Assembly (NCBI GenBank): GCA_963750065.1
Contig: CAVVPK010000008.1
Span: 1-64,000, forward strand
DNA length: 64,000 bases
Source of the DNA: CAVSRC01 sp963750065
Lineage (GTDB): Bacteria > Pseudomonadota > Alphaproteobacteria > Rhizobiales > Kaistiaceae
Direction: 5' to 3'
Both the position numbers and the translations under genes were made by a program. Positions 1-8,991 of the stretch are shown piece by piece (position 1 is the stretch's first letter; every line of letters begins with the position of its first letter). The notes below the pieces were generated by a model. The model had not been told where the DNA came from and searched no databases. It saw only the letters and a program-made list of their open reading frames with translations.

Positions 1-324
1 TTCGGCCTGCCCGACAGGTCGGGCAGCGCCTCCGCCAGTCTCAACGCCAGCGGTTCGGCCGACGCAAAGGGTACCGGTACGATCGACCGCTCGGAGAAGC
101 TGCACCTGTCGATCGCAGCGGTGGTCACAGAAGTCCTGCCGGAGGGTAACCTGCTGATCAGCGGATCGCAGGAGGTGCGGGTCAATCGCGAGGTGCGCGT
201 GCTGACCATCGCCGGCATCGTCCGCCCCTACGATATCGCCGACAACAACCTGATCGCCTACGACAAGATCGCCGAGGCCCGCATTTCCTATGGCGGTCGC
301 GGCAAGCTCAGCGAGATGCAATAG
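1..324 (+). CDS. flgH: Flagellar L-ring protein FlgH, C-terminal part (gene begins before the window)
   Basis: The frame is open from base 1 to a TAG at 322-324, giving about 107 residues. FlgH is an outer-membrane lipoprotein that forms the L ring, the bushing around the flagellar rod. The fragment carries the typical C-terminal features: a Ser/Ala-rich linker, then TIDRSEKL, AAVVTEVLPEGNLLISG, a REVRVLTIAGIVRPYDI stretch and AEARISYGGRG. The protein stops at SEMQ, about 15-20 residues earlier than the enterobacterial protein. The stop codon abuts the fliL start with no spacing, so the two are probably co-transcribed and coupled. The lipobox and N terminus lie upstream and cannot be seen. 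Confidence 0.9.
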   Translation, partial: FGLPDRSGSASASLNASGSADAKGTGTIDRSEKLHLSIAAVVTEVLPEGNLLISGSQEVRVNREVRVLTIAGIVRPYDIADNNLIAYDKIAEARISYGGRGKLSEMQ

Positions 325-942
325 ATGGCCGGCCTGTTCGGGAAGAAGAAGAGCCAGGCCGAGCCGGCCGAGCCGGACGACGACGACGTCGACGATGCGG
401 ATCTGGCCGACGTCGCTGAAGACTCCGCGGTCGAGCTAAAGAAGGCCGAGCTTGCAGCCAAAAAGGCGAAGTCGTCGGGCTGGATAGCCATTGCCATCAG
501 CGCGCTGGCGATCACCGTGGCGGCGGGCGCCGGCGGCATCCTCTTCGGGCTCAAGACCGCCGCGACGATCGAGACCGCGATTGCCAAGCGCGACGCCGCC
601 GCCAAGCCGGAAGCGGGCAAGCATATCCTGGCCATGAAATACAGCGGCGACACGGTGGTCAAACCGCTGGATGCGGTGGTCACCAACCTCGCCTCGCCGT
701 CGGACACGTGGGTGCGCCTGGAGGCGTCCATGGTGTTCAAGAACGGCGCGCTGCAGAACCCCGAGGTGACCGGCGCCGAAGTCCGCCAGGACATGCTGGC
801 TTATCTGCGCACGGTCAACATCGCCCAGCTCGAGGGACCGAGTGCGCTGCAGCATCTGCTTGAGGACCTCGACGAGCGCGCGGCGGTGCGCACGAACGGG
901 CGCGTGAGCGAGTTGGTGATCCAGACACTGGTCATCCAGTAG
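325..942 (+). CDS. fliL: Flagellar basal-body-associated protein FliL
   Basis: A 205-residue inner-membrane protein. FliL surrounds or supports the stator units near the MS ring. The N terminus is a basic, then strongly acidic cytoplasmic stretch (Asp/Glu-rich, residues about 13-35). One transmembrane helix follows at about 51-76, then a periplasmic domain with the family-like segments LDAVVTNLASP and WVRLEASMVF and a C-terminal EDLDERAAVRTNGRVSELVIQ region. The start codon follows the flgH stop directly. The gene lies between flgH and fliP, the usual order in rhizobia. Confidence 0.88.
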   Translation: MAGLFGKKKSQAEPAEPDDDDVDDADLADVAEDSAVELKKAELAAKKAKSSGWIAIAISALAITVAAGAGGILFGLKTAATIETAIAKRDAAAKPEAGKHILAMKYSGDTVVKPLDAVVTNLASPSDTWVRLEASMVFKNGALQNPEVTGAEVRQDMLAYLRTVNIAQLEGPSALQHLLEDLDERAAVRTNGRVSELVIQTLVIQ

Positions 943-952
943 GGGCCGCGCG

Positions 953-1816
953 ATGGGGATCTCGGCGATTGCGTCACGATTGACGTCGCGGCTCGGGCGC
1001 ACGCTGATTGTCGCCACCCCGCTGCTGCTCGTGGCGGCAGCTGCGCATGCCCAGGCTGCGGCGCAGACGTCCCTGCTCGACACGCTCATCCCGGCGAACG
1101 GCGGCAGCGTCTCGGGGCGCATCGTTCAGCTGGTGGTCGTGCTCACCGTGCTGTCGGTCGCCCCCGGGCTGCTGATCATGGTGACCAGCTTCACCCGGTT
1201 CGTCATCGCGCTATCGTTCCTGCGCTCCGGCCTTGGCATGCAGAGCACGCCGGCCAACCTGGTGCTGATCAGCCTGTCCCTGTTCATGACCTTCTACGTC
1301 ATGTCGCCGACGTTCGACCGCGCCTGGCAGGACGGCGTGCGCCCGCTGCTCGACAACCAGATCAGCGAGCAGGAGGCCTATACCAAGATCACCGACCCGT
1401 TCCGCACTTTCATGGCCGGGCAGGTGCGGGTCAAGGACTTGAAACTGTTCGAGGATCTCGATGCGACCCGCATCCACGCGGCGGCCAGCGCGGCGCCCGG
1501 TCAGCTGCCTTCGGCGGCCGGCGCCGATGCCGCAGCGGCCGCTGCCGCCGAAGAAGCCCTGCCGCCGGACAAGGTCGACCTCAGGGTCCTGATCCCCGCC
1601 TTCATGGTGTCGGAGCTTCGCCGTGCCTTCGAAATCGGCTTCCTCATCGTGCTGCCGTTCCTGATCATCGACATCGTGGTCGGCACGCTGGTGATGTCCA
1701 TGGGCATGATGATGATGCCGCCGGTGGTACTGGCACTGCCCTTCAAGATCCTGTTCTTCGTCCTGATAGACGGTTGGCACCTGCTTATCGGTGGGCTCGT
1801 CCAATCGTATTTCTGA
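953..1816 (+). CDS. fliP: Flagellar type III export gate protein FliP
   Basis: A 287-residue core component of the flagellar export gate, where FliP, FliQ and FliR form the channel. An N-terminal signal-like segment (to about residue 35, Ala-rich, AHAQA) precedes the conserved block VAPGLLIMVTSFTRFVIALSFLR, a second membrane helix (LISLSLFMTFYVM), the FRTFM segment, and the C-terminal block IPAFMVSELRRAFEIGFLIVLPF / MSMGMMMMPP / LPFKILFFVLIDGW. An Ala-rich insert of about 30 residues (around 175-205) in the loop before DLRVLIPAFM makes the protein longer than the usual ~245 residues. It starts 10 bp after fliL. Confidence 0.95.
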   Translation: MGISAIASRLTSRLGRTLIVATPLLLVAAAAHAQAAAQTSLLDTLIPANGGSVSGRIVQLVVVLTVLSVAPGLLIMVTSFTRFVIALSFLRSGLGMQSTPANLVLISLSLFMTFYVMSPTFDRAWQDGVRPLLDNQISEQEAYTKITDPFRTFMAGQVRVKDLKLFEDLDATRIHAAASAAPGQLPSAAGADAAAAAAAEEALPPDKVDLRVLIPAFMVSELRRAFEIGFLIVLPFLIIDIVVGTLVMSMGMMMMPPVVLALPFKILFFVLIDGWHLLIGGLVQSYF

Positions 1817-1937
1817 CAGGGGTTTTGGAAACCAAGCGGTAATATTCGCCTGCCAATATAAGCGCCATGGCGAGTTGGGGCTGGGGCCACGGGCGCAAGC
1901 CTGCTCCTAAGAACCCAAAGGCATGATGCCGCCCCGC

Positions 1938-1960
1938 CATACCGGTGCGAACCCGGTATG
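1938..1960. promoter_or_regulatory. 23-bp perfect inverted repeat upstream of flagellin
   Basis: CATACCGG and CCGGTATG form perfect 8-bp arms around a 7-bp spacer, ending 33 bp before the flagellin ATG. It lies in the only sizeable gap (1817-1993) of this cluster, so it could be an operator or a hairpin in the flagellin mRNA leader. Rhizobial and Caulobacter flagellin mRNAs are controlled post-transcriptionally through their leaders by FlbT. Linking this hairpin to FlbT is inference. No convincing sigma-28 or sigma-54 promoter was recognised nearby. Confidence 0.45.
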
Positions 1961-1993
1961 TCCTTGACAACGGCATTATGAAAAGGGTTCGCC

Positions 1994-3289
1994 ATGTCCT
2001 CTCTGTTGACAAACACCTCTGCCATGGTCGCTCTGCAGACCCTGCGGAGCATCAATTCCAACCTCGAACAGACCAACAACCGCGTTTCCACCGGCCTGCG
2101 CGTCAATACCGCCGCCGACAACGCCGCCTACTGGTCGATCGCCACCACCATCAAGTCGGACAACGGCGCACTCGGCGCGGTCACCGACTCACTCAGCCTC
2201 GGTGCTTCGTCCCTGTCGACCACCTATACCGGCCTCAATACCGCGGTCACCTCGCTCAACGATCTCAAGAACCAGCTTGTCACCGCCACCGGCGCAAACG
2301 TCGACAAGTCCAAGATCCAGCAGACGATCGAGTCGATCCAAGCGCAGCTGAAGTCGGTTGCCGATGGCGCCTCCTTCTCGGGCCAGAACTGGCTTAGCAC
2401 GGGCAGTGACACCAAATTCAGCAAGACCATCGTGTCGTCGGTGTCGCGCGATTCCGCAAACAAGCTGACGATCGGCACGATCAACGTCGACATCTCCAGC
2501 ATCCACCTCTATGGCGATATCGCCACTGGCGGCACGCACGCCGGCATCCTCGACCAGAAGATCGACCTCAAAACCTATACGGCCGACAGCGGTCAGACGG
2601 CGAGCGTACAGACGGCCCCGGTCGACTTTGCCGCTGGCACTGACGTCGTCTCGTTCACCGTCGCTCAGAACGGTGGCGCGGCCGTGACTGTCAACATCAA
2701 CCAGACGACGCTTGCCAATGCCGGCCTGACCGACACCAAGATCCGAAGCGATGCCGATCTTGCTGCCGTCCTCAACCAGGCACTGGGTGACTCCGGCATT
2801 TCCGGTATCACCGCTTCCGTCGACAGCACCAGCCACGATGTTGTGTTCTCCTCGTTGGCCAACTTCTCGGTCGGCGGTGCGTCCAGTGCTGGTGGCAGCG
2901 CCATCGACGTCACCAAGCTCGGCCTGAACGCCACTGCGCTCACCACGTCTTCGGCCGATGCTGCTGCCGCCAGTGTTGCCGGCATCAATATCGAAACTGC
3001 CGATAGCACTACGATCCAGGGCTATCTGCAGATCGTCGACCGGGCCCTATCGCAGGTGACCGATGCGGCCTCGTCGGTTGGCGCCTACCAGAACCGCGTC
3101 ACCTCGCAGCAGAACTTCGTGAAGGCCCTGCAGGATGCCAACACCACCGCCGTCGGCGCCCTGGTCGATGCCAACATGGAAGAGGAATCGACCAAGCTGA
3201 AGGCCCTGCAGACCCAGCAGCAACTGGCCGTCCAGTCGCTGTCGATCGCCAACGCCAGCACGCAGAACATTCTGACGCTGTTCCGCTAG
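1994..3289 (+). CDS. Flagellin
   Basis: A 431-residue filament protein. The N-terminal D0/D1 region (about 1-135) shows TNTSAMVALQTLRSINSNL, RVSTGLRVNTAADNAAYWSIA and ASFSGQNWL. The C-terminal D1/D0 region (about 340-431) shows YQNRVTSQQNFVKAL, DANMEEESTKLKALQTQQQLA and an ending SIANASTQNILTLFR. The centre (about 160-330) is Ser/Thr/Ala-rich and variable, as expected for the exposed domain. This resembles the flagellins of rhizobia. Only one copy is present here, whereas several rhizobia carry tandem flagellin genes at this place. It is followed by its own terminator, so it is probably a separate transcript. Confidence 0.95.
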   Translation: MSSLLTNTSAMVALQTLRSINSNLEQTNNRVSTGLRVNTAADNAAYWSIATTIKSDNGALGAVTDSLSLGASSLSTTYTGLNTAVTSLNDLKNQLVTATGANVDKSKIQQTIESIQAQLKSVADGASFSGQNWLSTGSDTKFSKTIVSSVSRDSANKLTIGTINVDISSIHLYGDIATGGTHAGILDQKIDLKTYTADSGQTASVQTAPVDFAAGTDVVSFTVAQNGGAAVTVNINQTTLANAGLTDTKIRSDADLAAVLNQALGDSGISGITASVDSTSHDVVFSSLANFSVGGASSAGGSAIDVTKLGLNATALTTSSADAAAASVAGINIETADSTTIQGYLQIVDRALSQVTDAASSVGAYQNRVTSQQNFVKALQDANTTAVGALVDANMEEESTKLKALQTQQQLAVQSLSIANASTQNILTLFR

Positions 3290-3327
3290 GAGCGATCCGC
3301 ACCGCGTCAGCGGTTTCGCGCAAACAG

Positions 3328-3356
3328 GGGCCGCGTCCTTTGGGACGCGGCCCTTT
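3328..3356 (+). terminator. Rho-independent terminator after flagellin
   Basis: GGGCCGCGTCC and GGACGCGGCCC form a perfect 11-bp stem with a 4-base loop, directly followed by TTT. It begins 39 bp after the flagellin stop and separates flagellin from the fliF operon. Confidence 0.85.
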
Positions 3357-3502
3357 CGCGTTTCTGGCGCAACCTTCACGCAAGGTTGACCTTCGAGATT
3401 GGGCGGGAGCCGGTGTCGTCACTCTCGCCCCCGGGCGCGCGTCCGCCAGCGGCTCTGTCAGCGCGGTGGAACAGGGCGCGGAAAGAAGGAGCGCGGCGGC
3501 CG

Positions 3503-5143
3503 ATGGGGCGGGACACTCTCGAACGCTTGTGGACCAGCATCGTCGGCCTCGGTGCCCGCCGGCTCATCGCCCTGGCTTTCGTCGGCGTGGCGGTCATGGC
3601 CGTGCTCGGCGTCGGCGGCTACTATCTCAGCCGACCGCAGCAGGCGGTCCTCTATACCGGCCTGACACGCGATGACGTGGGGCGTATCGGCGCGGCCCTC
3701 AAGGACGCCGGAATCGATTTCGACGTAAACGCCGACGGCCAGACGGTCACGGTGAACTATGGCGATACGGCGCGGGCGCGCATGCTGCTGGCCGAGAAGG
3801 GCCTCCCGGAAAGCGCCAATTCCGGCTACGACCTGTTCGACAAGGTCGGATCGTTCGGCCTGACCTCGTTCATGCAGAACGTCACCAAGACCCGGGCGCT
3901 GGAAGGCGAGCTGGCGCGCACCATCCAGAGCATGGACGGCATCCGCTCGGCGCGCGTGCACCTGGTGCTGCCGGACACAAGCTCGCTGCGCAGCCAGCAG
4001 CAGAAGGCTTCGGCGTCGGTGGTCATCCGTACCGACATGCCGACCGATACGGGTCCGGCGCAGGCGATCCGCCATCTCGTCGCCGCTGCGGTGCCGGGGC
4101 TGAAGGTCGACAACGTCACCGTGCTCAATACCGAGGGCCAGCTGCTTGCCTCCGGTGACGACATCGAAAGCGCGTCGGCGGGCAAGATGGCGACCGTCGA
4201 GCAGACGGTGAACCGCGAGATCGAGGACAAGGTGCGGCGCACGCTGACGCCGTATCTCGGCATCGGCAACTTCCAGGTGAGCGTCGCGGCGCGGCTGAAC
4301 CTCGACCGCTCGACCACCAACGAGGTGATCTACGATCCGTCCTCGCGGGTCGAGCGCTCGGTGCGCATGGTGCGCGAGAACGCGTTGGCGCAGAACTCGT
4401 CCAGCGACGCCGCGGCCAGCGTGCAGCAGAACCTGCCCGACCAGGCCACCAGTGGCGGCAACAACGGCAAGAACTCGAACGAGACCAACGACCGACGCGA
4501 AGAGACCACCAATTACGAAGTCTCCTCGCGCACGATCGAGACGGCGCATGACGGCTTCAAGATCGAGCGGCTGTCGATCGCCGTGCTGGTCAACAAGAAT
4601 CGGCTCGAGGCGGTCGCCAAGCAAGGCCCGGACGCGCTGCCGGTCGAGCACCAGATGATGGATATCGAGCAGCTGGTTTCGGCGGCCTCGGGCTTCACCA
4701 AGGATCGTGGCGACCAGCTCAAGGTGGCGTCGGTCGATTTCGTCAGCGATCTCGCCGAGGCGGCGCCGGCGCCCGGAATGTTCAGCGTGCTCATGGCGCA
4801 GGCGGGGAGCCTGTTCAGTTCGCTGGCGCTGGTCGTGGTTGCCGTGGTCGTCATCCTGTTCGGCTTCAAGCCGGCGATCCGGATGATCGTGTCGCAGTCG
4901 CCGAAGGCGGTCGCCGCGGCGCCCGGAGTTGCGGCGGTCGAGGCCGCCGCGCACGCCCAGGCGTCGGTGCTCGGCACGTCAGTGCCGACGGTGGTCGGCG
5001 AGGACACCGTCAACCTGATCGAGGATGTCACCAAGCGGATGAACCGCTCGCCGCAGAAGCGGCTTGAGCAGATCGTCGAGTATGACGAGGCGCAGGCGGC
5101 CGCCATCCTGCGGCAATGGCTGCACCAGGACGAGGCAGCATGA
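3503..5143 (+). CDS. fliF: Flagellar MS-ring protein FliF
   Basis: A 546-residue protein forming the MS ring in the inner membrane. I chose the ATG at 3503 because an AAGGAG ribosome-binding site sits about 12 bases upstream and the first transmembrane helix (about 20-42) then falls at the usual distance from the N terminus. The frame stays open further upstream but without family-like sequence. Motifs include LYTGLTRDDVGRI, YDLFDKVGSFGLT, RTIQSMDGIRSARVHLVLP and ARLNLDRSTTNEVIYDP. A second helix lies at about 436-458. The C-terminal tail (QKRLEQIVEYDEAQAAAILRQWL) is the FliG-binding segment. Its stop overlaps the next start (ATGA). Confidence 0.95.
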   Translation: MGRDTLERLWTSIVGLGARRLIALAFVGVAVMAVLGVGGYYLSRPQQAVLYTGLTRDDVGRIGAALKDAGIDFDVNADGQTVTVNYGDTARARMLLAEKGLPESANSGYDLFDKVGSFGLTSFMQNVTKTRALEGELARTIQSMDGIRSARVHLVLPDTSSLRSQQQKASASVVIRTDMPTDTGPAQAIRHLVAAAVPGLKVDNVTVLNTEGQLLASGDDIESASAGKMATVEQTVNREIEDKVRRTLTPYLGIGNFQVSVAARLNLDRSTTNEVIYDPSSRVERSVRMVRENALAQNSSSDAAASVQQNLPDQATSGGNNGKNSNETNDRREETTNYEVSSRTIETAHDGFKIERLSIAVLVNKNRLEAVAKQGPDALPVEHQMMDIEQLVSAASGFTKDRGDQLKVASVDFVSDLAEAAPAPGMFSVLMAQAGSLFSSLALVVVAVVVILFGFKPAIRMIVSQSPKAVAAAPGVAAVEAAAHAQASVLGTSVPTVVGEDTVNLIEDVTKRMNRSPQKRLEQIVEYDEAQAAAILRQWLHQDEAA

Positions 5144-5766
5144 CGGTGACGGCTGCCGCATTCGGTCTGCCGCGTTTCGCCAGCGCTGCGCTTCCGGATA
5201 TCGTCAGTGCCGGGTTTCGTCCGCTCAACGAGAAGCCGGCGCCGGCACCGGCCGAGGATCGGCTGGCGGCGCAGAAGGCCGCTGTCGTCGAGGCGCTGGC
5301 GGCGGCCCATGCCGAATTCGACTCTGTCCGCGCCGCCGACCGGGCCGAGTTCGAGCGCCGTCTGGCCGAACGCGAGGCGGAAATCCTGGCCACGATCGGC
5401 GATGCCCTGTCGATACAGGTGAGCGAGGGGCTGGCGGCGATCGAGGAGCGCGTCGGGCGCGAGGTCAGCGTCGCGCTGCTGCGTTTCCTCGACCATGCGG
5501 TGCGCGAGCGCGCCGTGGGCGAACTGAGCGAAGCGGTATCCGCGCTTCTGGTCGGCGGCAGCGCCGCACGGGTGAGAATTACGGGGCCGGCGGCGCTGAC
5601 GGAGCGGGTCGAAAGGGCGATTGCGCCGGCAGGGGTGCCGGTCGAGCGCATCCGAAGCGATACGGCGGACGTCTCAGTGACCATCGACGACATGATCGTC
5701 GAAACCAACGTGGCGGCGTGGATGGACCGGCTGATGGCGCAGGTGGAGGCGGCGGATAATGGCTGA
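5140..5766 (+). CDS. FliH-like flagellar export protein
   Basis: A 208-residue cytoplasmic protein with no membrane segment. The first part is Pro/Ala-rich. Residues about 45-110 form a charged, probably coiled-coil helix (EFERRLAEREAEILATIGDAL). The C-terminal third has the pattern of the FliH/YscL stalk family: LLVGGSAARVRITGPAALTE, then a DVSVTIDDMIVETNVAAWMDRL-like ending. FliH binds the export ATPase FliI and links it to the C ring. The start is the ATG in the ATGA overlap with fliF, and the 3' end overlaps motB by 8 bp, so the three genes are translationally coupled. Overall similarity to enterobacterial FliH is low, so the name rests on architecture and context. Confidence 0.55.
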   Translation: MTVTAAAFGLPRFASAALPDIVSAGFRPLNEKPAPAPAEDRLAAQKAAVVEALAAAHAEFDSVRAADRAEFERRLAEREAEILATIGDALSIQVSEGLAAIEERVGREVSVALLRFLDHAVRERAVGELSEAVSALLVGGSAARVRITGPAALTERVERAIAPAGVPVERIRSDTADVSVTIDDMIVETNVAAWMDRLMAQVEAADNG

Positions 5767-7237
5767 GGCCGCTACCCACGAGCTGATCATCGTCCGCCGG
5801 CATGAAGAGGAAGACCACCCCCAGCACAGCTCGGCGTGGAAGGTCGCCCATGCCGACTTCATGACGGCGATGATGGCCTTCTTCCTGATCATGTGGCTGA
5901 TCAACGTCACCGATGAGAACGTGCGCAAGGGCATCGCCCAGTATTTCAACCCGATCCACATGTCGCAGGGATCAAGCGAGCTGAAGGGGCTGAACACGGT
6001 TAACAGCAAGGACCAGTCCAAGCGCAAGGGACATGGCGAGACCGCCTTGCCGGGGGCAACTGTCAACCTGATCAACCTCACCGCCGGGCATGCCGATGCC
6101 AAGACGATGAGCCCGGAAGCTGCCGCTGCCGCCCTCAACGCGGCCGCGGAAGTGGCGGCGAAGCTGGCCAAGGCCAGCGGCGGGGACGCCAAGGCAAAGA
6201 CGGATGCGGGAGGCCAATCGGCTGGCGACGCGCTCAAGAAGATCGATGCGGCGGTGGCTGCCCTCAAACCCGCCAATGGCGGCAACGATCAGGCGGCGTT
6301 CCAGGATCCCTATGCCGTGTTGGCGAAGCTGGAAAAGGAATACGTCAACACGCAACCGACGAGCGTCGACGCCATCACCGGCGATCCGCGGGCCGAGGGG
6401 ACGCCGGGCGGCGAGATCGAGCGCGATCCGTTCGATCCGTCCTATTGGCAGATGGTGCCGCTTCCCAGCGCGCGGGCGAGCCAGACGGGCAAGTCGGGCA
6501 CGATGCAGAAAGTGCCGCACGCCGGCAAACCGGATGCTGCGGCCGGGCCAGACGGCGCGCAGGCGGCGGCCCTCGCCGCGCCCGACAAGCCCGCTCCGGC
6601 GCTGTCGGATGGGGTGACAGCCGCCAAGCCCGCCGCAACGCCGCCCGTCGCCGCAACACCGGACAGGGCTGCGGCCGATGTGATCGGCGAGGGCAAGACC
6701 GCGAAGCCGCCCTCCGCCGGAAATGCCGGTGAAACGAATACCGGCGCGGCCAAGACGGTCGCCGCCGCAACCGAGGCACGGTCGGTCGAAATCGCCAAGG
6801 ACATCCAAACGTCCGTCGCCTCGATGATGGCCGGCAAGGCCTCGCCCAGCCTCGCGGTCGCCGCGACGGACGAAGGCGTGACGATCAACCTCACCGACGA
6901 TGCCGACTTCGCCATGTTCCCGGTCGGATCGGCGGTGCCGACGCCCAAGACCGTCGTTCTGCTCGAACGCATCGCCAAGGTGCTGGCGGCCGAGCCGGGT
7001 CAGATCATCGTTCGCGGCCACACCGACGGGCGGCCGTTCCATTCGGCGGATTACGACAACTGGCGGCTTTCGACGGCCCGCGCCGAGATGGCCTATTACA
7101 CGCTGCTGCGCGGCGGTCTCGACCAGTCGCGGGTCACGGCAATCGAAGGCCATGCCGACCGCGCGCTGAAGGATACGGCCGATCCTTACGCGGCGGAAAA
7201 CCGGCGCATCGAGATTCTGGTGAAGGATCAGCCATGA
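5759..7237 (+). CDS. motB: Flagellar stator protein MotB
   Basis: A 492-residue stator subunit. The N-terminal segment HADFMTAMMAFFLIMWLI carries the proton-binding aspartate, Asp33, in the single transmembrane helix. The plug-like NVTDENVRKGIAQYF follows, then about 300 residues of Ala/Pro/Lys-rich periplasmic linker. A C-terminal OmpA-like peptidoglycan-binding domain (about 378-490) has RGHTDGRPF, NWRLSTARAEMA and NRRIEIL. The long linker is typical of rhizobial MotB. The partner motA is not in the window. The stop overlaps the motC start. Confidence 0.93.
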   Translation: MAEAATHELIIVRRHEEEDHPQHSSAWKVAHADFMTAMMAFFLIMWLINVTDENVRKGIAQYFNPIHMSQGSSELKGLNTVNSKDQSKRKGHGETALPGATVNLINLTAGHADAKTMSPEAAAAALNAAAEVAAKLAKASGGDAKAKTDAGGQSAGDALKKIDAAVAALKPANGGNDQAAFQDPYAVLAKLEKEYVNTQPTSVDAITGDPRAEGTPGGEIERDPFDPSYWQMVPLPSARASQTGKSGTMQKVPHAGKPDAAAGPDGAQAAALAAPDKPAPALSDGVTAAKPAATPPVAATPDRAAADVIGEGKTAKPPSAGNAGETNTGAAKTVAAATEARSVEIAKDIQTSVASMMAGKASPSLAVAATDEGVTINLTDDADFAMFPVGSAVPTPKTVVLLERIAKVLAAEPGQIIVRGHTDGRPFHSADYDNWRLSTARAEMAYYTLLRGGLDQSRVTAIEGHADRALKDTADPYAAENRRIEILVKDQP

Positions 7238-8991
7238 CGGCGCGGCTGCTGCTGGTGAGCTGTGTGGCTGCAGTTCTGATGGGGTCGGCCTCGGCCGAGG
7301 CGGGGCAGGCCGATTTCCTGGCAACGCTGTTCGGCACGCCACAGGCGGAAGCGCCGGCGGCTACCGCTTCGCCAATCAGCGTGTTGCCGCCCGCGGCCGC
7401 GCCGGCCGCTGGCGCGCCACCCCTGCGTTTCCGCGCCGTTGCCGTACAGGTGCCGCTGCCGCGCCTGCGTCCACCCTACAGACCCGCGCTGTCCGCGGCC
7501 GAAGCCGGGGCGCCGTCGGCTACGGCGTCCTCGAAGAAGCCCGCCGCGGCCGGGCTCGACGAGACTGTAACGGGCTCCATCGACGGTCCGGTGCCGGCAG
7601 CGCCGGCGCCGGCGCCGGCGCAGGTCGCCAGGTTGCCGGCCGATTCGACCGCAGCGCCGAAGCCCGCGGCGGCGGCGGCGGTGGAACCGGCTGCCGAACC
7701 GGCGGCGAAGCGGACGATCACCACGGTCCAGCGGTCCGACGGGCTGCTCGGCGATCCTTCGGAATATCTGATCGACGAGCCGACCGCTCCGGCTCCAAAG
7801 GTGCCGGTACCGGATACGCTCACCGGGCCCAAGGGCGAGGGACCGCGCAGCGACGCCAAGGATGAGGCGGCACTGGCTGCGGTGCCGCTGCTCGGCACGG
7901 CGCCCTTCGAGCTGGTGCGCACCCTGCAGAACCTGCAGGACCGCATGGCGGCGGGCGATGTGCAGGCGATTTCGGCGCAGCGCGCCCTGATGATCCAGAT
8001 CGATAAGGCCTTCATGGCTGCCGATGCCGACGTGTGGCAAGACAATCGCAACGCGGCGGCAGCCGTGACCTACGTCTTGAGTGGCGGACGGCCGGAAGTC
8101 CTGACACGGCTCGTCGCGCTGAAGCCGCCGCCGGCGATCGATCGGCGGCTGCTCGAAGGGGTGCTTGACTACGCCACCGGCAAGGCGGACGCGGCTGCGC
8201 CGCTGCTCGCCGACATCGACCCCACCGCCCTGCCGGCAAGCATGGCAGGACAGGTCGCCATCGCGCAGTCGGCGCTTGCCGTGCGCAGCGATCCGGCCAA
8301 GGCGATGCAGCTCCTGGCCATCGCCCGGCTGCTGGCGCCGGGCACGCTGGTGGAAGAAGCGGCCATCAGGCGGCAGTTGCTGGTTGCCGACCGGCAGCGC
8401 GACGAGAACGCGGTGCGCTCGCTGGCGCGCCAGTATCTCGACCGCTTCCGCCACTCGGTCTACGCGGGCAACTTCCGGGTTCGCTTTGCCGCCGCGCTCA
8501 GCCACATGGCGTCGATCGACACCGAGGAGCATTTCGGCGAACTGGACGACATGCTGGCGATGGTCGAGCCGGAGTCGCGCTGCGACCTTTATCTGACGGT
8601 TGCATTGGCCTCGGCCGTCAATAGCCGCATCACCGCCGCCAAGCTTGCCGCCGAACGGGCGAGCGGGCTGGCGCTGGCGGGTTCGGTCCAGGAAGCGCGG
8701 GCGAAGCTCTACCACGCCGCCGCGCTGGCGGCGGTGCCGGCGCTGACCGACAAGGCGGTCAGCGAGATTCGCGGGCTCGACACCAGCCTCCTGTCGGCGT
8801 CCGATCATGCCTTCTACGACGTCGTCAGGGCGACGCTCGACAGCGTCCTGTCGGGCACCGACCTCGGCAAGATCAACGTCGCCGCGGCCAAGCCGCTCGG
8901 CGCCGGCGCGCTGATCGAAGAGCCGGCGATCATCAAGAAGGCACAGGCGGCCCTCGACGACACCGCAAAGCTGGTCGCATCCACCAAATGA
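7234..8991 (+). CDS. motC: Periplasmic motility protein MotC
   Basis: A 585-residue exported protein. A signal peptide spans about 1-22 (LLLVSCVAAVLMGSASA). A Pro/Ala-rich low-complexity stretch (about 35-165) precedes the conserved region beginning FELVRTLQNLQDRMAAGDVQ and QRALMIQIDKAFMAADADVW. In Sinorhizobium, MotC is a periplasmic protein needed for rotation that acts with MotB. The rest is helical and repeat-like, with many Ala-Leu pairs. ATGA overlaps join it to motB and fliK. Confidence 0.88.
   Translation: MTARLLLVSCVAAVLMGSASAEAGQADFLATLFGTPQAEAPAATASPISVLPPAAAPAAGAPPLRFRAVAVQVPLPRLRPPYRPALSAAEAGAPSATASSKKPAAAGLDETVTGSIDGPVPAAPAPAPAQVARLPADSTAAPKPAAAAAVEPAAEPAAKRTITTVQRSDGLLGDPSEYLIDEPTAPAPKVPVPDTLTGPKGEGPRSDAKDEAALAAVPLLGTAPFELVRTLQNLQDRMAAGDVQAISAQRALMIQIDKAFMAADADVWQDNRNAAAAVTYVLSGGRPEVLTRLVALKPPPAIDRRLLEGVLDYATGKADAAAPLLADIDPTALPASMAGQVAIAQSALAVRSDPAKAMQLLAIARLLAPGTLVEEAAIRRQLLVADRQRDENAVRSLARQYLDRFRHSVYAGNFRVRFAAALSHMASIDTEEHFGELDDMLAMVEPESRCDLYLTVALASAVNSRITAAKLAAERASGLALAGSVQEARAKLYHAAALAAVPALTDKAVSEIRGLDTSLLSASDHAFYDVVRATLDSVLSGTDLGKINVAAAKPLGAGALIEEPAIIKKAQAALDDTAKLVASTK

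Noticed and set aside
1817..1993. Sigma-54 or sigma-28 promoter of flagellin
   Set aside because: GG- and GC-like pieces and a TTGACA are present, but spacing does not fit any of the consensus promoters; TTGACA is too close to the start codon.
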